Assembly: GCF_040047665.1 (NCBI RefSeq)
Contig: NZ_CP157355.1
Span: forward strand, 186,001 to 250,000
DNA: 64,000 bases
Direction of reading: 5' to 3'
DNA from: Chitinibacter sp. FCG-7
GTDB lineage: Bacteria > Pseudomonadota > Gammaproteobacteria > Burkholderiales > Chitinibacteraceae
A program made the position numbers and the translations under genes. Shown here piece by piece: positions 56,021-64,000 of the stretch (within the stretch, counting starts at the first letter, position 1; every line of letters starts with the position of its first letter). The notes under the pieces were generated by a model that saw only the letters and a list, made by a program, of their open reading frames with translations, did no database searches and was not told the origin of the DNA.

Positions 56021-56193
56021 ACTGCTTCCCCAGCAATCTATCGTCATCACCTCAGCGTTACAGCTAGAGCTCAGCTCAGCGCATTCAATTGGGCATCGCG
56101 GTACACCGCCCCACCGCAAAGCTTAGTCAAACTCTGATGGGCGAGGGTAAGTTTCCAGATACATTTACTCAGGCTGTCGCTCAAGTGCGAGCC

Positions 56194-58896
56194 CTAACTC
56201 AATAACGATGACTCAATATCTTGTGAAATTAAATGGTCTAGATTTAGTCGACTCATTGAGTCGATCTTCAGATAGATGTCTTTACTTAATTCGAAACTAT
56301 CTGCCATCAACAAATGCTGACTAAGTGGTGCAAGTATTTCGTTGTTGATAACTGAGTCAATGATCCTTGCCCCGCTTTCTACTTGGTCACACTTGGCATG
56401 AATCCAAGCCAACACGGCAGCATCCCAGTGCAATTGAACCTCGTAGCGCTCGAGCAAACGTTTTTTGACCCTCTCCAGCTTCGCAGCAACCAAACGCATA
56501 AACAAGGAAGGTGACAGGGGGAAATATGGAATGGTTTTCACACGACCAAGAAACGCAGCAGGAAAGGCTGCGCGCAGATCTTGACGTAATTCACGATCAA
56601 TTACATCCGCTGATGGAATCAATTCAGCGTCAGCGCATAAGCTCAGGATTTTCTCATCGCCGACGTTGGCTGTCATCAAAATCAAGGTGTTGCGAAAATC
56701 AATATAGCGCCCTTCACCATCTTCCATCCACCCCTTATCGAACACTTGGTAGAACACTTCATGAATGTCTGGGTGAGCTTTTTCAATCTCATCCAGCAAG
56801 ACCACAGAATAAGGACGACGACGAACAGCCTCTGTCAGTACTCCTCCTTCGCCATAGCCGACATAACCAGGAGGAGCCCCTTTGAGAGTTGATACAGTAT
56901 GAGCCTCTTGAAACTCACTCATATTAATGCACACAATATGCTCTTCACCGCCATATAGCGCATCTGCCAGCGCCAGCGCCGTTTCAGTTTTACCTACGCC
57001 AGATGGACCAACCAAGAGAAATACACCCGCAGGCTTTTGCGGGTCTTCCAAACCCGCACGGCTAATTTTGATTTGTCGGCTGATGATCTCCATTGCATGA
57101 TCCTGTCCCAGCACACGGGAACCTAAAATGCCAGCCAATCCTAACACTGCGTTCTGCTCATCTTGCAGCATACGACCAACCGGTATCCCAGTCCAATCTG
57201 CAACCAGAGTCGCGACAGCTGCGCCATCAACGCAGGGATGAACAAGTTTCCCATCAAGCTGCAACTGCTGAAGCTCATGTTTTAATGCCCGCAACTCTTC
57301 ACGCAAAGCATCACGATCAAGCACAACCGGTTCAGCGTCGTCTTGACCAACACCAGATGTCGCTTCCTGATCCAACAAGGTGCGAGAAAGTGCAGTGATA
57401 CTATTTACCAGCTGCTGCTCACCAATCCAGCGCTGCTGTAATTGCGCTTCTTGCTCCTGCTCTTGCTGCAGTTCCTTTTGCAGCAAAGAAATACGCTCAG
57501 AATGTGAATAGCCCTGCTCTACCTCCTGCCCTAAAATACGTAGCAATTGTTCTTTTTTGGCAATGTCAGCCTGCAGTGTTTCAATCTCACCAGGGGCCTG
57601 CGATTGACTCATTGAGACGCGCGCGCAGGCCGTGTCAAGCAGTGAAATTGCCTTGTCTGGTAATTGGCGAGCAGGGATATAGCGGTGCGACAATCGCACG
57701 GCAGCCTGCACCGCTTCATCCAAAACAACCACCTTGTGATGCAGCTGCAGCTGTAGCGTAACAGCACGCAACATGTCCATTGCGGACTCTTCAGTCGGCT
57801 CCTGCACTTGGATAGTTTGAAACCGCCGGGTCAATGCAGGATCTTTTTCGATGTAACGCTTGTATTCGCTCCATGTAGTCGCGGCGATGGTGCGCAATTT
57901 TCCACGCGCAAGTGCGGGCTTGAGTAAATTGGCTGCATCACCCGTCCCAGCTGAGCCGCCTGCTCCTATGAGAGTATGTGCCTCATCAATAAAAAGAATA
58001 ATCGGCTGAGTGGATGACTGTACCTCGGAGATCAATTGTTTTAGCCGGTTTTCAAATTCCCCTTTTACGCTGGCTCCCGCCTGCATCTGCGCAATATCGA
58101 GTTCAAGCAAACGAACACCCTGTAGCAATTCGGGTACCTGCCCTGCAGCAATGCGTAAGGCCAGCCCTTCTACAACTGCGGTCTTGCCCACGCCTGCCTC
58201 ACCGACCAGCAATGGATTATTCTGACGACGGCGGATCAGAATGTCGATTAGCTGGCGAATTTCATTTTCTCGGCATGACACTTGATCAATCAAACCTTCG
58301 CGAGCTTGCAAGGTCAGATCTTTCGTAAATCGCTCAATTGCACCTGCTTGATTAAGTAACAATTCATCACTCTCGCCCTCTTTGTCGAACGGAACAGCAT
58401 TATCTGCACCTTCGCCCCCGCCTTCAGGCGAACCGAGTAGCCAATTTGACCAGTTTTCAATCAGGCTGGACGAACGAATTAGACGAAATTCCTTGCTCAC
58501 CCGCTCCAAAGCTAGCTGGCCTGCTGGATCTTCCAGCAAGGCCAGTAATAAATGAGCGCCACGAATACGATTGGCCTTGAATTTCAATGAGGCATATATC
58601 CAGCCTCGCTCTACTGCGTGTTCCAGCTCCGGTGCAAAATCAATACCTGCATCGTGTATCTGCAAACGATTAAGAGCATCAGTCACATCGCTGGACATTC
58701 TCGCCATATCAACACCTTTGGCTGAAGCAATCCGGTGTATATCGGAATTGGGGAGTTGCAAAAGCAAATTTATCCAGTGAGCAAGCTCAACTCGAGCATG
58801 ATTACGATAACGGGCGAAACGCGTTGCACTTTCCAAGGATTGGAACAGGGTTGGATTCAGCCTGCCAAATAATTCAGCACGATTTATTTTACTCAT
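56194..58896 (-). CDS. tssH: Type VI secretion ATPase TssH (ClpV)
   Basis: This 900-residue two-domain AAA+ disaggregase has a Clp N-domain (about residues 1-150), a first AAA domain with Walker A GEAGVGKT, a middle coiled coil (about 440-540) and a second AAA domain with Walker A GPSGVGKT, the GAPPGYVGYGEGG pore loop and LLDEIEKAHPD. It belongs to the ClpV branch, which recycles contracted TssBC sheaths. It is transcribed apart from tssG, with the FHA gene diverging 61 bp away. It is intact, without frame problems. Confidence 0.92.
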   Translation of the reverse strand: MSKINRAELFGRLNPTLFQSLESATRFARYRNHARVELAHWINLLLQLPNSDIHRIASAKGVDMARMSSDVTDALNRLQIHDAGIDFAPELEHAVERGWIYASLKFKANRIRGAHLLLALLEDPAGQLALERVSKEFRLIRSSSLIENWSNWLLGSPEGGGEGADNAVPFDKEGESDELLLNQAGAIERFTKDLTLQAREGLIDQVSCRENEIRQLIDILIRRRQNNPLLVGEAGVGKTAVVEGLALRIAAGQVPELLQGVRLLELDIAQMQAGASVKGEFENRLKQLISEVQSSTQPIILFIDEAHTLIGAGGSAGTGDAANLLKPALARGKLRTIAATTWSEYKRYIEKDPALTRRFQTIQVQEPTEESAMDMLRAVTLQLQLHHKVVVLDEAVQAAVRLSHRYIPARQLPDKAISLLDTACARVSMSQSQAPGEIETLQADIAKKEQLLRILGQEVEQGYSHSERISLLQKELQQEQEQEAQLQQRWIGEQQLVNSITALSRTLLDQEATSGVGQDDAEPVVLDRDALREELRALKHELQQLQLDGKLVHPCVDGAAVATLVADWTGIPVGRMLQDEQNAVLGLAGILGSRVLGQDHAMEIISRQIKISRAGLEDPQKPAGVFLLVGPSGVGKTETALALADALYGGEEHIVCINMSEFQEAHTVSTLKGAPPGYVGYGEGGVLTEAVRRRPYSVVLLDEIEKAHPDIHEVFYQVFDKGWMEDGEGRYIDFRNTLILMTANVGDEKILSLCADAELIPSADVIDRELRQDLRAAFPAAFLGRVKTIPYFPLSPSLFMRLVAAKLERVKKRLLERYEVQLHWDAAVLAWIHAKCDQVESGARIIDSVINNEILAPLSQHLLMADSFELSKDIYLKIDSMSRLNLDHLISQDIESSLLS

Positions 58897-58957
58897 TATC
58901 TCACTCTATATTGCATGTTAGAATTATCCTGAATTTTTCTAATTCAGGGGTGATGTT

Positions 58958-59593
58958 ATGTATCTTCAGTTGCTTACGACTCAGGGCGAGCCGACTGTAA
59001 ATCAGCCGTCAATTCGGATTTACAAACAGAGTTTCAGCTTAGGCACCTCAGTAAACTGTGATGTCCGGCTACCTGATACTGGTGCTATTTCTGCAATTCA
59101 TGCTGTGATCAGTGAGAATAATGGTCAATTGACGATTACTGATCAGGGCGAATTCACACCCGTCTGGTTAAATGGCAAAGCACTTGGTTTTGGCGAAAGT
59201 AGTGGACTTCATGTCGGCGATATGCTGCGTATCAGCACCCAGCTGATAAAAATGTGCGGACAAGAAAATGAACTTCCCCCGATAGCTCCGCAACAAAACT
59301 CCGCTGATTTTCTTGCATTTTCCGTTACTCATTCGAATCCAGCTCCAATTCCAACCACAGTATCTACTCACGGCAATCTGCCATATGCACAAAAACCAAG
59401 TGAGTTAGATCAATTATTTTTTCTAAATAGCACTGTAAATACGATGAACTCACCCAGTCATCTAGACCCCTTGCATGCACTCTCTCAAGCCGAGCAGGTA
59501 AGCCTTACCCATTCAGTACAAACTCTCAAAACTCATCACAGCCATATCACTGCAGATGATGCGATCGATGCTTTGTTTGGGATAAAAAAATAA
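58958..59593 (+). CDS. FHA-domain protein of the T6SS locus (TagH-like)
   Basis: This 211-residue protein has an N-terminal forkhead-associated domain (about residues 20-95) with SLGTSVNCDVRLPDTGAIS, AIHAVISENNGQL and PVWLNGKALGFGE. A low-complexity linker and a short C-terminal helix (ADDAIDALFGIKK) follow. FHA proteins bind phosphothreonine and can control T6SS assembly through the TagE/PppA pathway (TagH/Fha). It is shorter than typical Fha1, lacking a long C-terminal domain. It is the only plus-strand gene in the T6SS segment, convergent with tssG and divergent from tssH. AGGGG precedes the ATG. Confidence 0.8.
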   Translation: MYLQLLTTQGEPTVNQPSIRIYKQSFSLGTSVNCDVRLPDTGAISAIHAVISENNGQLTITDQGEFTPVWLNGKALGFGESSGLHVGDMLRISTQLIKMCGQENELPPIAPQQNSADFLAFSVTHSNPAPIPTTVSTHGNLPYAQKPSELDQLFFLNSTVNTMNSPSHLDPLHALSQAEQVSLTHSVQTLKTHHSHITADDAIDALFGIKK

Positions 59594-59615
59594 ATGCTGA
59601 CGAACGGCAAATATT

Positions 59616-60593
59616 TCAATTCGCATATGTAATGCCACTTAAAACTGGCTGATTCTTTTTTTGAGGTAATAGCCAGCTATCAAAACCAAGCCGCACACCT
59701 TGACCCAATTTTAATTTCCGTGCAGTTGGCGTAAGAACTTCGAGCTGAATACGCCAGTTGTAATGAAGCCCGATCCAGTTTCTGATGAGTGAATTTACAC
59801 GCTGTAAAGAGATAGACCCAGAATCGAATTGATCGTATTCGCTTTGTGTCATTGGACCTAGCAAAATAGAAAACCCAAATTGAACATCAGGCACTCTCTT
59901 GCCTAGTACCATACTTTGCCCTAGATTGTTGTTATGCTTCCCCAAAGCTGTGCATTGTTCCGTATCAAGATGTAAAAACTGGAAGCAGTTTTCACTCAGC
60001 TTTACCGGGATATTCAACAACTGTCGTAGTAAGACCTGCAATTCGTGAGTGCTACGGACAGGCCTGGAAAACTGTCCGGCATGTCGAATTTTAAAATGGT
60101 CTGGCAACGCATCACGGTCTACCAACTCTGTACCTGCATAGCCAGCAATTGCACCCACCCGCGCTACAAATAATTGACTGTCATCTCGATCTAGCGCAAT
60201 CACTGGCTGGACATCAGCCCAAGCGCGATACAGTAAACACTGCATCCTGTGATGAAAGATATCTGCAAAATCGCGCAGCCTCATGTCTGCATGATTATGT
60301 AGTTTGTCCCAGACCTGTTCAGTCAAATGCAGCGGCAACGGACCATTTGGCCCAAATAATCCATTTGAAAAATGACGAATTACGAGAACATTGATAACAG
60401 GGTGTGTTTCAATGGCACTAATTTCAGTGGCGGCAAAGGCCAGATCGGGCTGATGAGCCAAACGCACTGCATCTTCATTTGCACGTTGACTACGCCCCAG
60501 AAGGGGCTTATCAGGATTATTTGCATCTACCCAGCGCATCACTGCAAATAAGTTTTGGCGCTGTGCAAAATCGCGTATAAATGACTTCATCAC
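59616..60593 (-). CDS. tssG: Type VI secretion baseplate subunit TssG
   Basis: This 325-residue protein has the TssG start (MRWVDANNPDKPLLGRS), RLAHQPDLAFAATEISA, NGLFGPNGPLPLHLTEQV, the DFADIFHHRMQCLLYRAWADVQP segment and a C-terminal LGFDSWL ending. TssG forms the baseplate wedge with TssF and TssK. It overlaps the end of tssF by 4 bp, so translation is coupled. Confidence 0.9.
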   Translation of the reverse strand: MMKSFIRDFAQRQNLFAVMRWVDANNPDKPLLGRSQRANEDAVRLAHQPDLAFAATEISAIETHPVINVLVIRHFSNGLFGPNGPLPLHLTEQVWDKLHNHADMRLRDFADIFHHRMQCLLYRAWADVQPVIALDRDDSQLFVARVGAIAGYAGTELVDRDALPDHFKIRHAGQFSRPVRSTHELQVLLRQLLNIPVKLSENCFQFLHLDTEQCTALGKHNNNLGQSMVLGKRVPDVQFGFSILLGPMTQSEYDQFDSGSISLQRVNSLIRNWIGLHYNWRIQLEVLTPTARKLKLGQGVRLGFDSWLLPQKKNQPVLSGITYAN

Positions 60594-62458
60594 AGCAAGC
60601 CTCTACTGCCTACCTGGGCAGGCCAGACCTTAATCTGACCTCTATTTTGAGTAGACAGGCGAAACTCGACAAATGCATTAAGTTGAACAAATTGCAGCAA
60701 GAATTCGCGTAAGACTAATCCGAATACAAAGCCACTTGCCCCAGCAAAAGCGATATCATCAAGGCAGATATCAACCGACAGCCCTTTGCTATACGTGATA
60801 GGGCCTGGTTCAGGGTGCCGACGAGTAACAACTCTGGTACGCATCGCAGATAAGCTTTGTGCATGCGCCAAATGTCGATTTCGCCCAAAACGCGCATACA
60901 GTTCCAACAAGTTTTTTAATGTATTGACTGCGCTGCTTTCATCCTGATCATTCAAATATAAATAATTAAGTGAAAGCTGATTAATCAAGCGCCAAGGCGT
61001 TTCCCCCTCTGAAACAGCTGCTGCTGGCTCGGAAGGTGGAACCACGAAGTGTATGGATTCCAATGGGGCAGATTCAACAAGGGTCAAATCGCGCAGGCCA
61101 TCGCGTGGACTCAGAATTGGAAATGGACCATTGGTGACAAGTATTTCTCCACCAAATTGGCGGACATCAGGGCTCAGCGGTGTATTATTTCGATCTACAA
61201 CAGAAAGAAAAACCTCACTAAATTGATAATTTGCAACAAATGATGAGAGCGGTTTATTTTCATTCACTAACCGTGGCTGACGACGCAATGAGAAAAAGGC
61301 CGTTGAAGCTTGCCAGCCAGTACGGCCAGCACCTGCAAATAAAGGTGTAAACGTATTTATTTCCGCAAAATCTCGGCCAAAACCTTCAATAACTGTCGCA
61401 TCATATATTTCGTAAGCCAGTGGTTTCCTACGATCCACAACCATATGATACTCAGTCTGCATATCGTCAACCAGAATGCGATCCATCCGACGTTTGAACA
61501 AATTTATTATAGGAGAAGTAAATAAACGTAGACTCTCATTGGAAACCATACTCGCAAGAGAGGGATCATTAGACCCAAGATGAATTGCAATTGTGACCTG
61601 GCCAGTAGATGCCCCCCCCTGAATGGCCTCAACTAATTGCGGATGAGACAATGTGAAATAACGGAATTTATATGGAAAACTAAAATACTCCTGCAACAAT
61701 CGATAGCCTGAAAAGGTACGAGAATCAACAGGAAGTAATGCCTCATTTTCTGCAAATCCTTTCGATTTAATTGCATCAGAACCAAGAAAATAACTGGATC
61801 CATTCCGATTATGAGAATCAGAAAGGACTGACACGCCTAGTTGATTACCAACAACGAGCTCGCACAATTTAGTTGAAATAGAATCATCTCCAGCGGAGAA
61901 GAAATCCAAGCTATCAATCGACATGCGCCGGAAATCAGCACCGGGGTAGGATTGCAAAGTAATCAGTAATGTTGACTTGGTTCCGCGTGGCCCGCCATAA
62001 ATTGACTCACCAACAACGTACTGAGCAGTTGCTAATTTAATCGGCCAAATACGGACATCAAAAGCGGTCACATACTCGCAAGAAATATCAATCCCTGGCA
62101 CTGGCTGAGTCAACAGTCTGGCACCACGCGGGATAGTAAATCCATCATGTAGACCCGTCGATGTTTTGTCAGGTGTAAATCCGGCAATTGCACATGATGG
62201 AGTCTGTTTATTCCAGTGTGGGTAGGCACAGCTGAGTAAACTATTCGTAAACTCAGGAAATGCGGCCTCTTGCTTAAGCTGCACCCGGGAAGATAAAAAG
62301 GCAAACCCCTCCAATAGGCGCTCAACATAAGGATCGACAACTTGGCTATTATCGCCTAAATGTCCGGCGATATCCGGATACTGCCGGGAAAACTCCCGCC
62401 CCATATCCCGCAAGTGACGCAGTTCCTGATTATAAAGCTCAAGAAATCGTTCATTCAT
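60590..62458 (-). CDS. tssF: Type VI secretion baseplate subunit TssF
   Basis: This 622-residue protein starts with the typical FLELYNQELRHLRDMGREFSRQYPDIAGHL and VDPYVERLLEGFAFLSSRVQLK, followed by YPHWNKQTPSCAIAGF. It ends with a FGLVLREFLLQFVQLNAFVEFRLS segment before the GLL terminus. TssF dimers build the baseplate wedge with TssG. The length is normal for the family. It overlaps both tssE and tssG by 4 bp. Confidence 0.92.
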   Translation of the reverse strand: MNERFLELYNQELRHLRDMGREFSRQYPDIAGHLGDNSQVVDPYVERLLEGFAFLSSRVQLKQEAAFPEFTNSLLSCAYPHWNKQTPSCAIAGFTPDKTSTGLHDGFTIPRGARLLTQPVPGIDISCEYVTAFDVRIWPIKLATAQYVVGESIYGGPRGTKSTLLITLQSYPGADFRRMSIDSLDFFSAGDDSISTKLCELVVGNQLGVSVLSDSHNRNGSSYFLGSDAIKSKGFAENEALLPVDSRTFSGYRLLQEYFSFPYKFRYFTLSHPQLVEAIQGGASTGQVTIAIHLGSNDPSLASMVSNESLRLFTSPIINLFKRRMDRILVDDMQTEYHMVVDRRKPLAYEIYDATVIEGFGRDFAEINTFTPLFAGAGRTGWQASTAFFSLRRQPRLVNENKPLSSFVANYQFSEVFLSVVDRNNTPLSPDVRQFGGEILVTNGPFPILSPRDGLRDLTLVESAPLESIHFVVPPSEPAAAVSEGETPWRLINQLSLNYLYLNDQDESSAVNTLKNLLELYARFGRNRHLAHAQSLSAMRTRVVTRRHPEPGPITYSKGLSVDICLDDIAFAGASGFVFGLVLREFLLQFVQLNAFVEFRLSTQNRGQIKVWPAQVGSRGLL

Positions 62459-62946
62459 GCTGGTTCTGCCGCTATATCAACCAAAGCAAAACGCCCATTA
62501 TCCAGATCCAACCTAGTTTGTAACTCCAGCTCAACAGGATAAGGTGTAGAGTGAACTAGCCCGCGAATTCCATAAGCCAAGAACTGGTGATGTGAATGAC
62601 GGCTTTCAATTAGCGGAACAACAGATATTGAATCAGGTAAAATCCTAGGCTCAAAACGCACAATACTTTCTTCAATCCAGCTTTTAATCTGCTTCACATG
62701 TACAGACGATAGACTTTTACCGCTGACACAAGGAAATCCAAAAGCAAGCACAGACCCCGCGACATTCTGTAAAGGACATTCAAACACGTCTACCGCAGAA
62801 ATTGCATTCAGCAAAGCATTCAAATCGGCTGAAACGCTGGCCAGTAATTTTGTCTTATCTGCAGGACGCATATTCTCATTACTCAATGCGCCGGGCTCAG
62901 AGGTCAAACGATCCCATACTGTTGTGGTGAATAAAAGATTTTTCAT
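62455..62946 (-). CDS. tssE: Type VI secretion baseplate subunit TssE (gp25-like)
   Basis: This 163-residue protein has a gp25-like core, with VWDRLTSEPG at the start, SVSADLNALLNA, the SSVHVKQIKSWIEESIVRFEPRI helix with the conserved Glu, and VELELQTRLDLDNGRF at the end. TssE starts sheath assembly on the baseplate. The ATG at 62946 lies 12 bp after tagF. Confidence 0.88.
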   Translation of the reverse strand: MKNLLFTTTVWDRLTSEPGALSNENMRPADKTKLLASVSADLNALLNAISAVDVFECPLQNVAGSVLAFGFPCVSGKSLSSVHVKQIKSWIEESIVRFEPRILPDSISVVPLIESRHSHHQFLAYGIRGLVHSTPYPVELELQTRLDLDNGRFALVDIAAEPA

Positions 62947-62958
62947 GAAATTAGATTT

Positions 62959-63636
62959 TTACCATGGCGAATCAAGGTTTTGAAAGTCATTGACAATCGG
63001 AAGTCGTGGTGTATGAATAAATTCACAGCAACTGCCATCACTTGATTTTTGCCACCAAACAGAACTACCGACAAACAAGCGCTCAATACCAAGTGCAGCC
63101 AAGTTACGTGTAAAGAAAGAAATAGCAGACGTTGCAGGCAAAGCATGAGGCGTGGCGCAAGTAATGCCCCCCCACTCATGCACCAGTCGACGAGTTAGTA
63201 AAGCATCTTCTTTGTTGGCCGCGTCCATCAATATCGGTAATCTTTCTAGTAATATTTCCAGTTGCTGGATACTTAGATGATTCAGTACTGTTCCTTCAGC
63301 AATATCTGCAATTCGGTCAAACCAGCCAGTTAAATCAGCTTGAATAAGCAAATCTGACGTCGCCTCATGAACTAATAGAAAAGGGTAATCACGACCTACT
63401 GAATCCCGACTTCGTAACATGACCCCCATCAAACCAACTCCATTCATTAATTCTGGAGAAATATAAAAACGCCACGCCCGAATTTCATTATTACTTTCAT
63501 TAATGGAGCTTGATTTTTTACACACTAACTGGTTGCCAATCCATTTAGCTAGTAAATCACTGATCTCACAATTCAAACCACGACCTGTAAACTCAGGGGA
63601 TGTAGGAATTTTTCCAAAAAAAGCGATCTTTTCCAT
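62959..63636 (-). CDS. tagF: T6SS-associated protein TagF (DUF2094)
   Basis: This 225-residue protein begins FFGKIPTSPEFTGRGLN, the TagF family signature (usually GKLPxxGDF), and has RAWRFYISPEL, the GVMLRSRDSVGRDYPFLL core and SVWWQKS near the end. TagF represses T6SS assembly post-translationally in several species. It sits between tssM and tssE, in keeping with common T6SS orders. Confidence 0.85.
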   Translation of the reverse strand: MEKIAFFGKIPTSPEFTGRGLNCEISDLLAKWIGNQLVCKKSSSINESNNEIRAWRFYISPELMNGVGLMGVMLRSRDSVGRDYPFLLVHEATSDLLIQADLTGWFDRIADIAEGTVLNHLSIQQLEILLERLPILMDAANKEDALLTRRLVHEWGGITCATPHALPATSAISFFTRNLAALGIERLFVGSSVWWQKSSDGSCCEFIHTPRLPIVNDFQNLDSPW

Positions 63637-63643
63637 TAATTGA

Positions 63644-64000
63644 TTATATGTTTGTAGGGCAGCGGAATTTGCTCATCTCCGCTAAAGTGAATGGATTTTG
63701 TGCTGTAGATGCGACTATTTCGTATTTGACATAATGATCCTGAATTTTAAACGTAACACGAATAGCCTCTGGGCGGTCGGTCTTTTCAAGAAGGCCACGA
63801 TCTATCGCCCGCCAAAGAGCCCAATCCCCTTCGTGTGTAACACTGCCAAGATCTTCACCTTTGATCGATGTTAAGCTCAGACGAACCTGACCTGAACTTT
63901 TGCCAGGCCAGCTCATCTGCATGGGCACAATTGCATCATGCCGATAACGCAGTATTTGCCCATCAACATCTAAAACCGCTTGAATTACATTTGCCCCCAT
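63644..64000 (-). CDS. tssM: TssM (IcmF) C-terminal end, cut by window edge
   Basis: The frame runs off the right edge; the visible part is the C-terminal 118 or so residues, with VIQAVLDVDGQILRYRHD, MSWPG, WALWRAIDRGLLEKTDRPE and VRVTF-like IRVTFKIQD (the type VI IcmF C-terminal domain). The N-terminal membrane and NTPase parts lie beyond the window. TssM is the inner-membrane core of T6SS. Confidence 0.88.
   Translation of the reverse strand: MGANVIQAVLDVDGQILRYRHDAIVPMQMSWPGKSSGQVRLSLTSIKGEDLGSVTHEGDWALWRAIDRGLLEKTDRPEAIRVTFKIQDHYVKYEIVASTAQNPFTLAEMSKFRCPTNI

Overview
The window looks like the chromosome of a Gram-negative betaproteobacterium. It has outer-membrane porin and T6SS genes, a moderate GC content by eye, and a secreted esterase with a chitin-binding module; a Chitinibacter/Deefgea-like Neisseriales member is a guess from gene style only. 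No tRNA, rRNA, CRISPR array or intact transposase was seen.

Layout. (1) 0-8.3 kb: the 3' part of a flotillin gene, a zinc-ribbon protein and a 1788-residue DUF3686-type AAA ATPase, a membrane-stress type module. (2) 8.5-24.1 kb: sulfur-scavenging genes and accessories (NtaA-type flavin monooxygenase, nitroreductase, MFS carrier, Tas-type reductase, a sigma-54 activator resembling SfnR, Mop, SsuE, TSUP carrier, AtsR-like binding protein, glutathione peroxidase, periplasmic rhodanese, YeeE-type thiosulfate carrier, 2-hydroxyacid dehydrogenase, FMN reductase, dienelactone hydrolase). (3) 24.3-28.4 kb: ssuADCB for aliphatic sulfonates. (4) 28.9-34.7 kb: chitin-binding esterase, BBE-type flavoprotein, membrane protein, gene debris and an AT-rich Abi-alpha gene. 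(5) 34.8-39.6 kb: sulfur amino-acid uptake and C-S lyases. (6) 39.8-49.2 kb, minus strand: a sulfate-ester operon (porin, AtsR-like protein, MFS, two permeases, ATPase, arylsulfatase AtsA, methyltransferase, GST). (7) 49.7-56 kb: TauD-family enzyme, second NtaA-type monooxygenase with OsmC, ABC exporter, AtsK-type alkylsulfatase. (8) 56.2-64 kb: part of a type VI secretion locus.

How it works together (inference): seven sequences with the exact sigma-54 spacing (GG-N10-GC) lie 30-90 bp before sulfur genes, and one SfnR-like activator lies among them. Three of these promoters also carry a 13-bp palindrome, CAGCAA-N-TTGCTG, upstream. The encoded proteins are strikingly poor in Met and Cys; several have no sulfur residue beyond the initiator Met. 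This reads as one sulfur-starvation regulon covering sulfonates, sulfate esters, thiosulfate and sulfur amino acids.

Ten genes between about 20.4 and 55.4 kb carry small indels, and one of them also an in-frame stop, while the large genes on either side are intact. Either this stretch was read less accurately or parts of the cluster are decaying. A short dispersed repeat occurs twice, each time between two identical copies of a local terminator hairpin.
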